Notes: generated from the letters alone by a model not told the origin. A DNA stretch of 64,000 nucleotides from Flammeovirgaceae bacterium (GCA_016712035.1 JADJRT010000001.1:310001-374000); one strand, 5' to 3'; positions 52,400 to 62,267 are shown, numbered from the stretch's first letter. Program-made: numbers and translations.

Positions 52400-53247
52400 T
52401 CCATCTCCTCTCTTACCTTCCATCGGTTGTGAGACCAAAGCCAACCAGCAGGCTGTTGTTTAATTGTTCGCTCGGTTGCGCCAATGTAATCTTCAACAAT
52501 TTGCTGGCTTTCCTTTTCATAAGGTGGGTTCGATACCACAAAACCTTCCGCTTCATAATAGCCGCGCCTAATCTTTTTAACACCAAAAAAAACTGCCGGG
52601 TATTGCGTTAAAGAAGCGAGCTGCCCTAATCCTAAATAAAAAGCCGAACGCTGATTTAGAAATTGTGTCCAGTATTTTTTGGTATTATGATGACCCGGAA
52701 ATTGGTCGGCCATAATCGCGATTCCCCGGAGAATCTCTTTCCGTTTAATAGCTTCCCGCGCAACCTGCGACCGTTCAACCGGATAGGCCCCAAACCGGGT
52801 TCGACCCATTAAAGAAAATTCGTTGAATGTTTTACTGCTCTGCTGCTGATAAACAAAATCCACTCCAAGCGGCAAGTACAAACAACCCGATGTAAGTAAC
52901 CATTCCCAGTTAAACTGATGCGAGGTTAATAGTAAGATCGATTGATTTTTATCCGAAAACTGATTGACTATTTCTGGGTTTCTGTAAACCATCCTTTTTT
53001 TCAATTCTTCATCAGAAATGGTAAGCAGCTTTATGGTTTCTACAGCATAGTCGCACAGGTTGTGATAGAAGTCCTTTTCAATTTGCTTCAACTCTTTATC
53101 CGATTTATCGGGAAAAGAATTTCGAAGGTTCTTTCGAACCATTCCTTTTCGGTAACTCAGTACATGGTAACTGATAGCAAAGAGAAAATCTGAAAAAGTG
53201 TAGAGAACCGAAAGCGGTAGCCGTGAAAGTAACCTAAGCAATACCAT
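52396..53247 (-). CDS. HtrB/LpxL-type lysophospholipid acyltransferase
   Basis: 283 residues from the ATG at 53245-53247, chosen because the upstream in-frame start adds residues unlike the family. The N-terminal membrane-type helix is followed by the HX4E catalytic motif HQFNWE in LLTSHQFNWEWL. Later family marks are RTRFGAYPVER and GIAIMADQFPG. Such enzymes add the late acyl chains to lipid A or related lipids in the inner membrane. It is divergent from the SDR gene, and its stop overlaps the stop of the SNF2 gene on the other strand. Confidence 0.88.
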   Translation of the reverse strand: MVLLRLLSRLPLSVLYTFSDFLFAISYHVLSYRKGMVRKNLRNSFPDKSDKELKQIEKDFYHNLCDYAVETIKLLTISDEELKKRMVYRNPEIVNQFSDKNQSILLLTSHQFNWEWLLTSGCLYLPLGVDFVYQQQSSKTFNEFSLMGRTRFGAYPVERSQVAREAIKRKEILRGIAIMADQFPGHHNTKKYWTQFLNQRSAFYLGLGQLASLTQYPAVFFGVKKIRRGYYEAEGFVVSNPPYEKESQQIVEDYIGATERTIKQQPAGWLWSHNRWKVREEMD

Positions 53248-53276
53248 AACACACAAAAATAAAACAATGTTTTGAT

Positions 53277-53284
53277 TACTTTTG
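53277..53284 (+). promoter_or_regulatory. Bacteroidota-type -7 box before the SDR gene
   Basis: TACTTTTG matches TAnnTTTG and lies 14 nt before the ATG at 53299, which predicts a very short leader. No clear -33 TTG is seen. Confidence 0.45.
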
Positions 53285-53298
53285 CAGCACATTCAGAC

Positions 53299-54105
53299 AT
53301 GAAGGACAAGGTTGTTATTATCACGGGCGGATCATCAGGTATAGGCAAAGCACTTGCCGAATTGTTTGGTATGAAAGGTTCAAAAGTTTTAATTACCGGG
53401 CGTAATCAGCAGGAACTAGATAATGTTGTCAGTGAGTTTCAGAAAAGGAATTTAATTGTACACGGCTTTCAGGCTGATGTCAGTATCGAGCAAGACAACG
53501 AGGCAATGGCAAAGGAAGCCTTACGCCTATATGGGTCAATCGATATCCTTATCAACAATGCGGGCATCTCTATGCGAGCTTTATTTTCTGAGGTTGATCT
53601 GGATGTTGTGCGAAAGGTGATGGACATCAATTTTTTTGGTGTGCTCTACGCTACAAAATATTGCTTACCTGAAATCACAAAAAATAAAGGATCGGTAGTT
53701 GGGATTTCTTCCATTAATGGTTTTATCGGATTGCCAGGTCGTACCGGGTACTCTGCCTCCAAATTTGCTCTCAACGGATTTTTAGAAGTATTAAGAATTG
53801 AGTTATTAAAAACGGGTGTTCATGTGCTTACGGCCTGCCCGGGCTTTACTGCATCCAACATTCGGAAGCGCGCATTAAACAAAGATGGCCAGGCGCAAGG
53901 TGAATCTCCACGCGTGGAAGAAAAGATGATGTCGGCAGAAGCATGTGCCCAACATGTTTATAAAGCCATCGTAAAACGCAAGCGTACTTTAATTCTTACC
54001 AGCCAGGGGCGGTTGGCCATTTGGCTTAACAAGTGGTGGCCGTGGTTGGCCGATCGTCTTGTTTTTTATGTAATGGCCAAGGAAACAGATGCGCCTATAA
54101 AGTAA
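53299..54105 (+). CDS. Short-chain dehydrogenase/reductase
   Basis: 268 residues. The cofactor motif TGGSSGIGKALA is at residues 9-20, the NNAG motif at about 87-90, and the catalytic Y-x-x-x-K in YSASKFALNGF at about 155-159, with the serine in SSINGFIG before it. It oxidises or reduces a small molecule or lipid with NAD(P). The C-terminal hydrophobic part (WLNKWWPWLADRLVFYVM) resembles the DHRS7-like members that associate with membranes. The start at 53299 is chosen since the family begins right before KDKVVIITGG. Confidence 0.92.
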   Translation: MKDKVVIITGGSSGIGKALAELFGMKGSKVLITGRNQQELDNVVSEFQKRNLIVHGFQADVSIEQDNEAMAKEALRLYGSIDILINNAGISMRALFSEVDLDVVRKVMDINFFGVLYATKYCLPEITKNKGSVVGISSINGFIGLPGRTGYSASKFALNGFLEVLRIELLKTGVHVLTACPGFTASNIRKRALNKDGQAQGESPRVEEKMMSAEACAQHVYKAIVKRKRTLILTSQGRLAIWLNKWWPWLADRLVFYVMAKETDAPIK

Positions 54106-54106
54106 A

Positions 54107-56014
54107 TCAGGTTTTGCTTATAAAGACCATTTTAATGTTGTCGGCCTTATTCATTCCCTTATAAAAATCAATCAATTGATTGTAGGAATCGGCCGGGTAC
54201 TCCCCTTTATTCATTTTTACTTTACGCACGTAAAGAAGGCTGCCCTGATCTATTTTAAAACTCGACTCGTATTCGCCAAACACAGACTTCATCCTTACGG
54301 GCTCGGGTAAAAACTCAGGATATATATCTTCCGGTAAGGCATATCTAATCGTATCAATATCTGTATAAGCCATTCTTCGCACAACGTTCGTTTTTCTTTC
54401 TGTAATTTTTTCCGGAACAAACGTTGATCGGTTCATCAAATTAGGAGTAACAAAGATTCTTTTACCGCTTACCGTAGCAAATCGGTTTAGTGTCAGATTA
54501 AACTCCACCGCGGCAGAGGGTAGTTTATCCTTCCTGTTTTCCATAGAAAATGAGTTAATATCAAAACTTGGAATTTGGGTATTGTTTTGAATCCATTTCT
54601 TCTGGTCTTCCGGCCTATCGCCCAATACAGAATTAAGATGATCATTCTCATATTGTAACCCTGCATAAACAGTTTTTACTTTTGCTTTTGCATTGCCTTG
54701 TTTATCGATTTGTACTTCGGCTACTCGTATTTGTGTATTTTGAGACGCGGTATAGGTGGGAGTCTTTATTATTTTGGCGCCATCCTCGGTTATCATTAAG
54801 GCTCTTCGATCGCCCGTAAATCTTCCTAAATATCCAAAAGGATTTACCTGGCTGGTACATTCCAACCAAAGAGTATCTCGCTCAGAAGGAACGGCTACAA
54901 TTACGTGATTAAATTGAGAGCTTGGAAAATCCGTTATCATCCCCGGTTCGTGTTCTCCTGCATTAATCAGTGTATAATTTGCTTTGATCCCCGCAACTTC
55001 CAACATGGCTACCGCATAATTAGAAAGCGCCTTACAATCACCATAACCAGTTTTATCAACCACCGTTGCTTCAAAGGGTTGAAAGCCACCAATGCCTAAT
55101 TGAATACTCACATAACGGGTTTTATCCTGAAGGTATTGATAGACTGCTTTAACTTTTTCTTCACGAGAGTTTAATGAGGCTGTTAAGGCTTTAATTTTAT
55201 GACGGGTTTCTTCCGGCAATACATCCCGGCCCTTGTTGAGCGAACCAATCCATTTACCAAACTGATCCCATGAGTTCATCATCCCTTCATACCCCTCGTA
55301 TGAAAACTGAGAGGGCGCTGCCAGAATGTGAGGAATTAGTTGGCTCTTAAAGGGCCCATAGGGTTCGAAGGTAAGCGGCTTAACATTCTCAAAGTTCCAG
55401 GAAACTGTTTTAATACCATTGAGATCACTTATAACCGGATCTTGATGAATATTTAAAGCTTTATATCTCGGGGCGAGATTAAATGGAAAGTGTAGTGTGT
55501 ATGATGATTTTTCCACCGCTACTTTCTCAGCCGCCAATATTGTAAAGGTTGGAATCTGAAAAAGATATTTGTACTCTAACTCATATTCAAACTCAACTGT
55601 ATAGGGATACGTGCCTTGCGACATTTCCGCTGCCTTCAACCGATTATCGCTGTAGAGACTAAATCCATCATAGGCGCTTTGATCGTAAATTTCTGAGTTC
55701 TTAAGCTTCTTAATTACATTCCCCACCGCATCATAGGCCGTTGCCTTAAAGTAGTTAACTTTTACCAGCTTGTCATAGCCTATCACTTCACTGGCATACC
55801 GCTTGCCGCGTTCATTCAAAATGGTATAAACTTCATACACCGTAAGTGTGGCCTGGCTTTTAGAAATTATTGTGAATGTAGTGCGTTCTTGCCTCACCAC
55901 TACATCCACTCCTTCGAGTAAGTTTGCCGATATAGCGCTTACCGGATACTTTGGATCTGCTGCGTTTGCATACTGTATAAACAAACTAAAAATCAGTGTG
56001 AAAAATATTTTCAT
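54107..56014 (-). CDS. DUF3857 transglutaminase-like protein (active-site Cys present)
   Basis: 635 residues with a signal peptide (MKIFFTLIFSLFIQYANA). The DUF3857 domain fills about residues 50-225 and the transglutaminase-like domain about 265-390, with the candidate nucleophile in TGYGDCKALSNY and the histidine in SQFNHVIVAVP. A beta-rich C-terminal part follows. Such proteins are exported; their function is not established, with cell-wall or protein cross-link cleavage as possibilities. It follows the other DUF3857 gene after 14 nt and is probably cotranscribed with it. Confidence 0.85.
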   Translation of the reverse strand: MKIFFTLIFSLFIQYANAADPKYPVSAISANLLEGVDVVVRQERTTFTIISKSQATLTVYEVYTILNERGKRYASEVIGYDKLVKVNYFKATAYDAVGNVIKKLKNSEIYDQSAYDGFSLYSDNRLKAAEMSQGTYPYTVEFEYELEYKYLFQIPTFTILAAEKVAVEKSSYTLHFPFNLAPRYKALNIHQDPVISDLNGIKTVSWNFENVKPLTFEPYGPFKSQLIPHILAAPSQFSYEGYEGMMNSWDQFGKWIGSLNKGRDVLPEETRHKIKALTASLNSREEKVKAVYQYLQDKTRYVSIQLGIGGFQPFEATVVDKTGYGDCKALSNYAVAMLEVAGIKANYTLINAGEHEPGMITDFPSSQFNHVIVAVPSERDTLWLECTSQVNPFGYLGRFTGDRRALMITEDGAKIIKTPTYTASQNTQIRVAEVQIDKQGNAKAKVKTVYAGLQYENDHLNSVLGDRPEDQKKWIQNNTQIPSFDINSFSMENRKDKLPSAAVEFNLTLNRFATVSGKRIFVTPNLMNRSTFVPEKITERKTNVVRRMAYTDIDTIRYALPEDIYPEFLPEPVRMKSVFGEYESSFKIDQGSLLYVRKVKMNKGEYPADSYNQLIDFYKGMNKADNIKMVFISKT

Positions 56015-56028
56015 AAAAGATTTGACTG

Positions 56029-58050
56029 CTATTTCCTTTTTAAAACAATTTGCTCTGCCTGTTTGGCCACCACCTGATTATAAAATTCGCGAAGATTAGG
56101 ATACTCTGGTTGTGTGAAAATACTTTTGTTAATTGTGAAGTTACTGATAATGCTAAGCGTGCTTCCTGTCTGTGTAACGCTATAGGTATACTTTCCTGCA
56201 TTAGCAGGCAGAGCCATGGCTTTAGATTTTGGCAGTTCATCAACCACGTAACCCTCGGGTATTAAAATTTTACACATGTACGTGCGCTCAAACGGACTTG
56301 TATAGTTAACAGGATACTCTCTATTTTCAAGCTTAAATGGATTCTCTTCTATGCGTTCCAATAACAAGGGGTTTAAATATATAACATCCCCTGCCGAAGT
56401 AATCTGCTCACTCATAACCAGCTCGTAGGTTTCCTTCATGGGCAAATGAATGTCCTTAACATTGGTGATTTCTTTTTGAGTTATTTCCCACGAATTACCG
56501 CCAACAAAATCCTTCACGTATTCTTTCTCTTCTTCAGTCAAGTATCGCTTTCTGCTGGCCAGGCCATCATAGCCTCCTCGTTCAATGATAAGCTTGCCAT
56601 TAAGTTCACCCGATGCCACGAGGGCGAGGTCAACATTCATCACTGTTCTTGATTTAGTTGCTGTTTGTAGATTTAACCATTGAAATCCTTCTTTAGAGAT
56701 TGCCAACCCATTCCCATTCAGGCATCGCTCGGGCAACATACCAATCGGCAGAAGTTTTTCCGTTGCGTCTAGTAAGTAAATCTTATCACCAATACTTGCC
56801 GCGCATATTACATAATTGAATTGTGATGATATGGGAGTGTTTTCGCGAACAAAACCATGGTCGCGTGTGCTTAGTAAAACGGGCCTTACCTTTATGTTTG
56901 CTTTGTCTAACATAGAAGCAAATAACAGATTTATCTCAGCCGAATTACCCTTTTTATCCTCTAACACTTTCTTCAAAGGCTTTGTTGTAAACCTGCGGCT
57001 ATTCTCATCCCAAGAGACATTTTGTTTTAAATAGTTTCCAACTGCCTGCACCTTGTCTTCGGGAGTTGCGGTTCCTGCTGTGACCTCCTCAACGATTTTC
57101 TTAAGAAAGCCATTACCACTAACTTCTTCTCCAAAATCGGCACTTTCAGCATATTGCTTGTTAATGTCTGCCCAACTGCCCATGTACGTTTTAATTGGTT
57201 GATTCGGGTATGAGGTGTAGGCTAATTCAAAATTAATTTTAGAAATATAATCGCGGTATGTGGTAATAAAGGGCTCCGGTTTAAAGGCGGGTATATCATT
57301 AGCCGCCCAACGAAAGCGGGTTTCCTGAAAGTCAATTCGATCTTGACTAAAAGTGGTTTGCGTTGCTCCTGCTCCATTATTCGATCGCTCTTTTGAAGTA
57401 ATGTTTAACGTTGCCGCTGATTTTGTCTGATCATTAATGCTCAGCACTACATATCCTTGCATGTACTTATCATAGCTGAAATACTCAGGTATTCGCGCAC
57501 GGTACTCACTCCAAACGGCAGGTATGGTTCGCTGAAACTCCCAGTCCTGAAGAATAAACAAGAAGTCCGAGGTTACCTTATAGGTAATCTCTACCACAGA
57601 GCCCACCCTTACATTCGGAAACGTAACTTTTGTATAATCAACATTGGCATCGATTTTCTCCGTAAAGATTGCATCGTTTTTAAGTTTGGTCTCTGAAATT
57701 TTCCCGTTCTCTAAATTGTATGTTATCGCTTTAAGGTTGGTAATTTTTTCATTATCACTTCCGTCATGATAAAGTGGAATACTTAAGTTTGCCCAATCCA
57801 ATCCTTCTTTTGAAAGTATTTTAATGCGAGTAAGTCGTTCGAAATGCAATTCGAAGCCGCTTGATTGATTGTATTCAATTATTGTTTCGCCATAGTCCAT
57901 TAATACAACGGCTGCTGCCGATGAGTCTTTCGCATAGCGTGTCATTTTAAGGTCTTCGATGGAAACTTCTCCGAATTTTGTGGGTGGTTTTTGAGCGCAT
58001 AAACAAAAAGGAGACAAGCAAAAGAGCGCAACTATTAGACAGCCTTTCAT
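56029..58050 (-). CDS. DUF3857 transglutaminase-like protein (Cys replaced by Ser)
   Basis: 673 residues with a signal peptide (MKGCLIVALFCLSPFCLCAQ). It has the same layout as the next gene: DUF3857, transglutaminase-like domain, beta-rich end. At the catalytic site it reads KKGNSAEINLLFASML, with Ser where a Cys (GDCKALSNY in its neighbour) is expected, so it is probably not a thiol enzyme. It is the first gene of the pair, 96 nt from the divergent radA. The two may form a working and a non-catalytic member of one envelope complex (inference). Confidence 0.85.
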   Translation of the reverse strand: MKGCLIVALFCLSPFCLCAQKPPTKFGEVSIEDLKMTRYAKDSSAAAVVLMDYGETIIEYNQSSGFELHFERLTRIKILSKEGLDWANLSIPLYHDGSDNEKITNLKAITYNLENGKISETKLKNDAIFTEKIDANVDYTKVTFPNVRVGSVVEITYKVTSDFLFILQDWEFQRTIPAVWSEYRARIPEYFSYDKYMQGYVVLSINDQTKSAATLNITSKERSNNGAGATQTTFSQDRIDFQETRFRWAANDIPAFKPEPFITTYRDYISKINFELAYTSYPNQPIKTYMGSWADINKQYAESADFGEEVSGNGFLKKIVEEVTAGTATPEDKVQAVGNYLKQNVSWDENSRRFTTKPLKKVLEDKKGNSAEINLLFASMLDKANIKVRPVLLSTRDHGFVRENTPISSQFNYVICAASIGDKIYLLDATEKLLPIGMLPERCLNGNGLAISKEGFQWLNLQTATKSRTVMNVDLALVASGELNGKLIIERGGYDGLASRKRYLTEEEKEYVKDFVGGNSWEITQKEITNVKDIHLPMKETYELVMSEQITSAGDVIYLNPLLLERIEENPFKLENREYPVNYTSPFERTYMCKILIPEGYVVDELPKSKAMALPANAGKYTYSVTQTGSTLSIISNFTINKSIFTQPEYPNLREFYNQVVAKQAEQIVLKRK

Positions 58051-58119
58051 AGAGTTTGGTATTAGTGAAATAAATATATTATTTGGTTGGATAACTTAAA
58101 GGATCATGTAAGATTCCCT

Positions 58120-58127
58120 TACTTTTG
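58120..58127 (+). promoter_or_regulatory. Bacteroidota-type -7 box before radA
   Basis: TACTTTTG matches TAnnTTTG and lies 19 nt before the GTG start at 58147. No -33 TTG is seen at the usual distance. Confidence 0.4.
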
Positions 58128-58146
58128 TCAACTTATTTAAAACCCG

Positions 58147-59529
58147 GTGGCCAAATCCAAAACTCTTTTCTTCTGCCAAAGCTGTGGGTACGAATCTGCA
58201 AAGTGGATCGGGAAGTGCCCGTCTTGCGAGTCCTGGAATAGTTTTGTGGAGGAGGTCGTTTCAAAAACTGAATCTGACAAAAACGAGTGGCGGCAGGATT
58301 CAAAAAGTCGCATTAGTAAACCCAAAACACTCAATGAAATTGAGTCGACCGGAGAAATACGAATTGCCACTCCCGACCAGGAACTGAATCGGGTATTGGG
58401 TGGGGGCATTGTGCCCGGTTCGCTGATCTTGATTGGAGGCGAACCCGGCATTGGTAAATCTACTTTAATGCTCCAACTGGGTTTGTCCTTACAGAAAGCA
58501 AAAATCCTTTACGTCTCAGGTGAAGAAAGTGAGCAGCAGATAAAGATGCGGGCCGAGCGCTTATCGACAAAACCAACTGGAAGTTTTGAGAATTTTTATA
58601 TGCTGGCTGAAACGGCTACAAAAAATATCTTTCAGGCCATTGAAGCCGTACAACCCAGCCTGGTCATTATTGATTCCATTCAAACATTACATTCACATAT
58701 ACTCGATTCCACTGCGGGCAGTATTGGTCAGGTTCGGCAAACGGCTGGTGAATTGATGAAGTTTGCCAAAGAAACCAATACCCCTGTTTTCTTAGTCGGT
58801 CATATTACCAAAGATGGCATGTTGGCTGGACCAAAAGTCTTAGAACACATGGTTGATACCGTACTGCAGTTTGAAGGCGATCGTCATCTAGCGTATCGGA
58901 TTTTACGCACAACAAAAAATCGTTTCGGGTCAACTTCCGAAATTGGTATTTATGAAATGCTAGGTAATGGCTTGCGCGAAGTATCCAATCCTTCCGAAAT
59001 CTTAATCTCACAAAAAGATGGGCAACTTAGTGGCGCAACCATTGGCGCAACCATTGAAGGCAATCGACCATTGCTAATTGAGATTCAATCTTTAGTGAGT
59101 CCGGCATCGTATGGTACGCCACAACGAACACCAACGGGCTTCGATCAGAAAAGATTGAACATGTTGCTGGCGGTGTTAGAAAAACGCTGTGGTTTCCGCA
59201 TGGGCACACAAGATGTTTTTGTAAACATGGCCGGTGGAATTTATGTAGAAGATCCGGCTATCGATTTGGCGCTTTGTATCTCCATCATTTCATCGATGGA
59301 AGAAATTTCGGTGAGCGATAAAACTTGTTTTGCGGCAGAGGTTGGTTTAGGTGGCGAGCTTCGCGCTGTAAACAGAATTGATCAACGAATTTCAGAAGCT
59401 GAAAAATTAGGTTTCGAAAAAATCTATATTTCTAAGTACAGCAAGAAATCATTAGATCTTACCAAAACTAAAATTGTTGTGAAGTCTTTCGGAAAACTTC
59501 AGGAAGTATTTCAGGATTTGTTCAAGTAA
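58147..59529 (+). CDS. radA: DNA repair protein RadA
   Basis: 460 residues, normal for RadA (Sms), which helps branch migration in homologous recombination. The zinc finger has Cys10, Cys13, Cys24 and Cys27 (CQSCGYESAKWIGKCPSC). The Walker A motif GGEPGIGKST is at about 97-106, and the family-specific KNRFGST at about 258. The C-terminal Lon-like domain has the AEVGLGGELR segment. The start is GTG at 58147; the family begins with MAKSK and no ATG is near. A DUF2179 membrane protein gene follows after 2 nt. Confidence 0.95.
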   Translation: MAKSKTLFFCQSCGYESAKWIGKCPSCESWNSFVEEVVSKTESDKNEWRQDSKSRISKPKTLNEIESTGEIRIATPDQELNRVLGGGIVPGSLILIGGEPGIGKSTLMLQLGLSLQKAKILYVSGEESEQQIKMRAERLSTKPTGSFENFYMLAETATKNIFQAIEAVQPSLVIIDSIQTLHSHILDSTAGSIGQVRQTAGELMKFAKETNTPVFLVGHITKDGMLAGPKVLEHMVDTVLQFEGDRHLAYRILRTTKNRFGSTSEIGIYEMLGNGLREVSNPSEILISQKDGQLSGATIGATIEGNRPLLIEIQSLVSPASYGTPQRTPTGFDQKRLNMLLAVLEKRCGFRMGTQDVFVNMAGGIYVEDPAIDLALCISIISSMEEISVSDKTCFAAEVGLGGELRAVNRIDQRISEAEKLGFEKIYISKYSKKSLDLTKTKIVVKSFGKLQEVFQDLFK

Positions 59530-59531
59530 TC

Positions 59532-60140
59532 ATGGAATCATTCTTTACAAACACCCTTGGCCTTTCAGGCGATATGTTCAGTTTTCTCATCCTGCCGCTG
59601 CTCATTTTTTTTGCACGGATCTGCGATGTTTCCATCAACACCATTCGCATTATTTATATGTTAGGTGGGCGCAGGTTTACTGCAACCTTGCTTGGTTTCT
59701 TTGAAGCCTTTATCTGGCTACTGGTTATTCGAGAAGTTTTTAAACATCTGGATAACTGGATGTGTTATGTGGCTTACCCTGCCGGCTTTGCCTGTGGCAT
59801 TTTTGTAGGGATGATTATTGAAGAAAAAATCGCCTATGGAAAAGTGATTGTGCGGATAATTACGAGAAAAGACGTGACGGGATTAATTGGTTATTTAAAT
59901 CTTCAAAATTTTCGATTTACGAAAGTGAATGCCGAAGGTCCTGATGGAAATGAGAATCTTGTCTTTACAGTTGTAGATCGCGATCGGTTAGATGACCTTT
60001 TACATAAACTGAAGGACGTTATCCCCACTGCGTTTTATACCGTGGAGCGGGTGAAGACCGCTGCAGAAAGCGGAGCTATTCCTGAAGAGCGTGGTGGACT
60101 TAGAATTTTTACCTGGCTAAGGGGTATTACGCGCAACTAA
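59532..60140 (+). CDS. DUF2179/UPF0316-type membrane protein
   Basis: 202 residues. Three N-terminal helices (about 17-100) are followed by a cytosolic DUF2179-like domain with VIVRIITRKDVTGLIGYLN. Family members of the YebE/UPF0316 type have unknown function; the soluble domain is predicted to bind a small ligand. The gene lies 2 nt after radA, so the two are probably cotranscribed. Its stop overlaps the convergent PLP-enzyme gene by four bases. Confidence 0.85.
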   Translation: MESFFTNTLGLSGDMFSFLILPLLIFFARICDVSINTIRIIYMLGGRRFTATLLGFFEAFIWLLVIREVFKHLDNWMCYVAYPAGFACGIFVGMIIEEKIAYGKVIVRIITRKDVTGLIGYLNLQNFRFTKVNAEGPDGNENLVFTVVDRDRLDDLLHKLKDVIPTAFYTVERVKTAAESGAIPEERGGLRIFTWLRGITRN

Positions 60141-61012
60141 AGCCTGTCTTGCAATCCGCCTGTATGAACGATAAGGAGAGTTGATCCGCGTTTAAAGAAT
60201 CCCTGCTTCACCAAATCAAAAATTCCAAACATCATTTTAGCTGTGTAGATTGGGTCCAATGGAATGTTGTGTGCTCGCTCAAACTGTTCCATAAAATCAG
60301 TTAGCTCTTTCGTTGATTTCGCATAGCCACCAAAATGATAATCATACATGAGTTGCCAATTCTCTTTATCGGTATAGGTTCGGATTTCTCTTTCCAAAAA
60401 CTGTGCACCTTTCAACGCGGGAAATCCTATAATCTTTTTTTCAGCATCTAACCCAGAAATTATTCCGGCTATTGTGCCGCCTGTTCCTACGGGTAAGGAT
60501 AAATAGTCGAACTTCAATTCGCGCAAAAGCGAATTGGCAAATTCCGCTACACCTTTTACCGCCAGTTCATTGGTTCCGCCTTCCGGGATTAAATAAAAAT
60601 CCCCAAACAAGTCAGTTAACTTTTTCTGAAAATCCGGTTCCGTTTTCTTTCTATAATCTTCGCGGGTCACGTAGTGCAACTGCATTCCTTTCCCTTTGGC
60701 GAAAGCAAGAGTAGAATTTAATGGCAAGGTTTCTTCACCCCGAATAATGCCAACTAACTCAAATCCTAACTCATTGGCCGTTGCTGCAGTGGCATAAATA
60801 TGATTTGAATACGCACCTCCAAAAGTCAACAGCCTCTTCTTACCAAGCCTTGCGGCCTCCACAAGATTATACTTCAGCTTCCACCACTTGTTACCTGAAA
60901 CTAAAGGATGGTTTAAGTATTCACACTTTATCAAGAGCCTTATGCTGGCTTCCTCCAATAAAGAATCTCTCAACTCGGTTATTGGGGCTTGATTATAGGT
61001 CAGGGCTTTCAA
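60137..61012 (-). CDS. ACC deaminase / D-cysteine desulfhydrase-type PLP enzyme
   Basis: 291 residues of fold-type II PLP enzymes. The PLP lysine lies in HPLVSGNKWWKLKY (about 36-49), the phosphate loop in SLPVGTGGTIAG (about 172-183), and YSNHIYATA matches the family's S-N-H motif (about 69). Relatives deaminate 1-aminocyclopropane-1-carboxylate or split D-cysteine; one of these or an unknown amino acid would be the substrate. The start is TTG at 61010-61012, the only option before KALTYNQAPI. A small internal deletion relative to longer relatives is possible. Confidence 0.85.
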   Translation of the reverse strand: MKALTYNQAPITELRDSLLEEASIRLLIKCEYLNHPLVSGNKWWKLKYNLVEAARLGKKRLLTFGGAYSNHIYATAATANELGFELVGIIRGEETLPLNSTLAFAKGKGMQLHYVTREDYRKKTEPDFQKKLTDLFGDFYLIPEGGTNELAVKGVAEFANSLLRELKFDYLSLPVGTGGTIAGIISGLDAEKKIIGFPALKGAQFLEREIRTYTDKENWQLMYDYHFGGYAKSTKELTDFMEQFERAHNIPLDPIYTAKMMFGIFDLVKQGFFKRGSTLLIVHTGGLQDRL

Positions 61013-61091
61013 AACACACTATTTAGTTATCAAAAAGATTTATTTTAGCCTCTATTCACACAAATGCTAAATAATTTAGTATTGTTGCCGG

Positions 61092-62144
61092 ATGGATCAA
61101 GAGTATTTTAAAGGTCGTGGCGCTCAAATCAAAACCGGAAATAAATTTCTCAAAGCCCGGTATGTAACGGATCATATTGAAGGTCTTGATGAGCCCCTCT
61201 TTGAATCTCCGCATACCCAAATCTTTTTCGAAACTCCGAAAAAGATTGTTAACAAAGTAACAAGCCCCGACCTAAGCATGATGTACTCCATGAATCCATA
61301 TCAGGGTTGCGAGCATGGATGCATCTATTGCTATGCGCGCAACACCCATGAATATTATGGCTTTAGTGCCGGGCTTGATTTTGAAAGTAAAATAATTGTT
61401 AAGAAAAATGCGGCCACGTTGTTAGAGCGACATCTATTAAATAAAAATTGGCATGCGGCCCCACTCATGTTGAGCGGAAACACAGACTGCTATCAACCGC
61501 AGGAAAAGAAATTTGAGATCACGCGAAAGATGTTAAAGGTGTTAGCCAACTATCGCCATCCCGTTGGGTTGATCACTAAAAACAGTTTAATCCTCCGCGA
61601 TCTGGATTTGCTAACCGACCTGGCTAAAGATAATCTGGTACACGTTTATCTTTCAATCACCACGCTGAATGAAGATTTAAGGCGAGTTCTTGAACCCCGA
61701 ACAGCAAGCGCTATAAAAAGATTAAAAACAATTGAAGCGCTGGCCAAAGCGGGTGTGCCAACCGGAGTAATGAATGCGCCCATTATTCCAGGATTAAATC
61801 ATCACGAAATACCAGCAGTACTTAAAGCTGCTGCTGATCATGGAGCACTTGCTTGTGGTATGACTGTCGTTCGATTGAATGGTTCGATTGGAAAAATTTT
61901 CGAAGACTGGCTCAGGAAAAATTTTCCAGATCGGTTTGATAAGGTATGGAATCAAATCTGCTCGTTTCATGGAGGAGATGTTAATGATTCACAATTTGGA
62001 AGACGCATGTCGGGTGAAGGAAATATTGCCAATGCTATTCATCAATTATATCGTGTAGCAAAGAAGAAGTATTTTTCTGAAAAAAAACTTGTCCCCTATG
62101 ATCTTACCAAATTCAGAAAGGGTGGAAATCTTTCTTTGTTCTAA
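61092..62144 (+). CDS. PA0069-type radical SAM protein
   Basis: 350 residues. The 4Fe-4S site is Cys73, Cys77 and Cys80 in YQGCEHGCIYCYARN, the C-x3-C-x2-C motif of radical SAM enzymes. The family is related to spore photoproduct lyases and often listed as SplB-like, though DNA repair is not shown for this branch. Typical pieces LSGNTDCYQPQE and RLNGSIGKIFEDWL follow. It stands alone between two other single genes. The substrate is unknown. Confidence 0.92.
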   Translation: MDQEYFKGRGAQIKTGNKFLKARYVTDHIEGLDEPLFESPHTQIFFETPKKIVNKVTSPDLSMMYSMNPYQGCEHGCIYCYARNTHEYYGFSAGLDFESKIIVKKNAATLLERHLLNKNWHAAPLMLSGNTDCYQPQEKKFEITRKMLKVLANYRHPVGLITKNSLILRDLDLLTDLAKDNLVHVYLSITTLNEDLRRVLEPRTASAIKRLKTIEALAKAGVPTGVMNAPIIPGLNHHEIPAVLKAAADHGALACGMTVVRLNGSIGKIFEDWLRKNFPDRFDKVWNQICSFHGGDVNDSQFGRRMSGEGNIANAIHQLYRVAKKKYFSEKKLVPYDLTKFRKGGNLSLF

Positions 62145-62267
62145 GTGGATTTGACAAGATAGAATTAGAAAGCTAACAAAAGTCATTGTTTTCAAAAAAG
62201 ATAGTTTAGTAATTTGCTGCTGGATTCAAGATTGGATTAAATCCTTTTTCTTTGTCACTAGAGTCGT

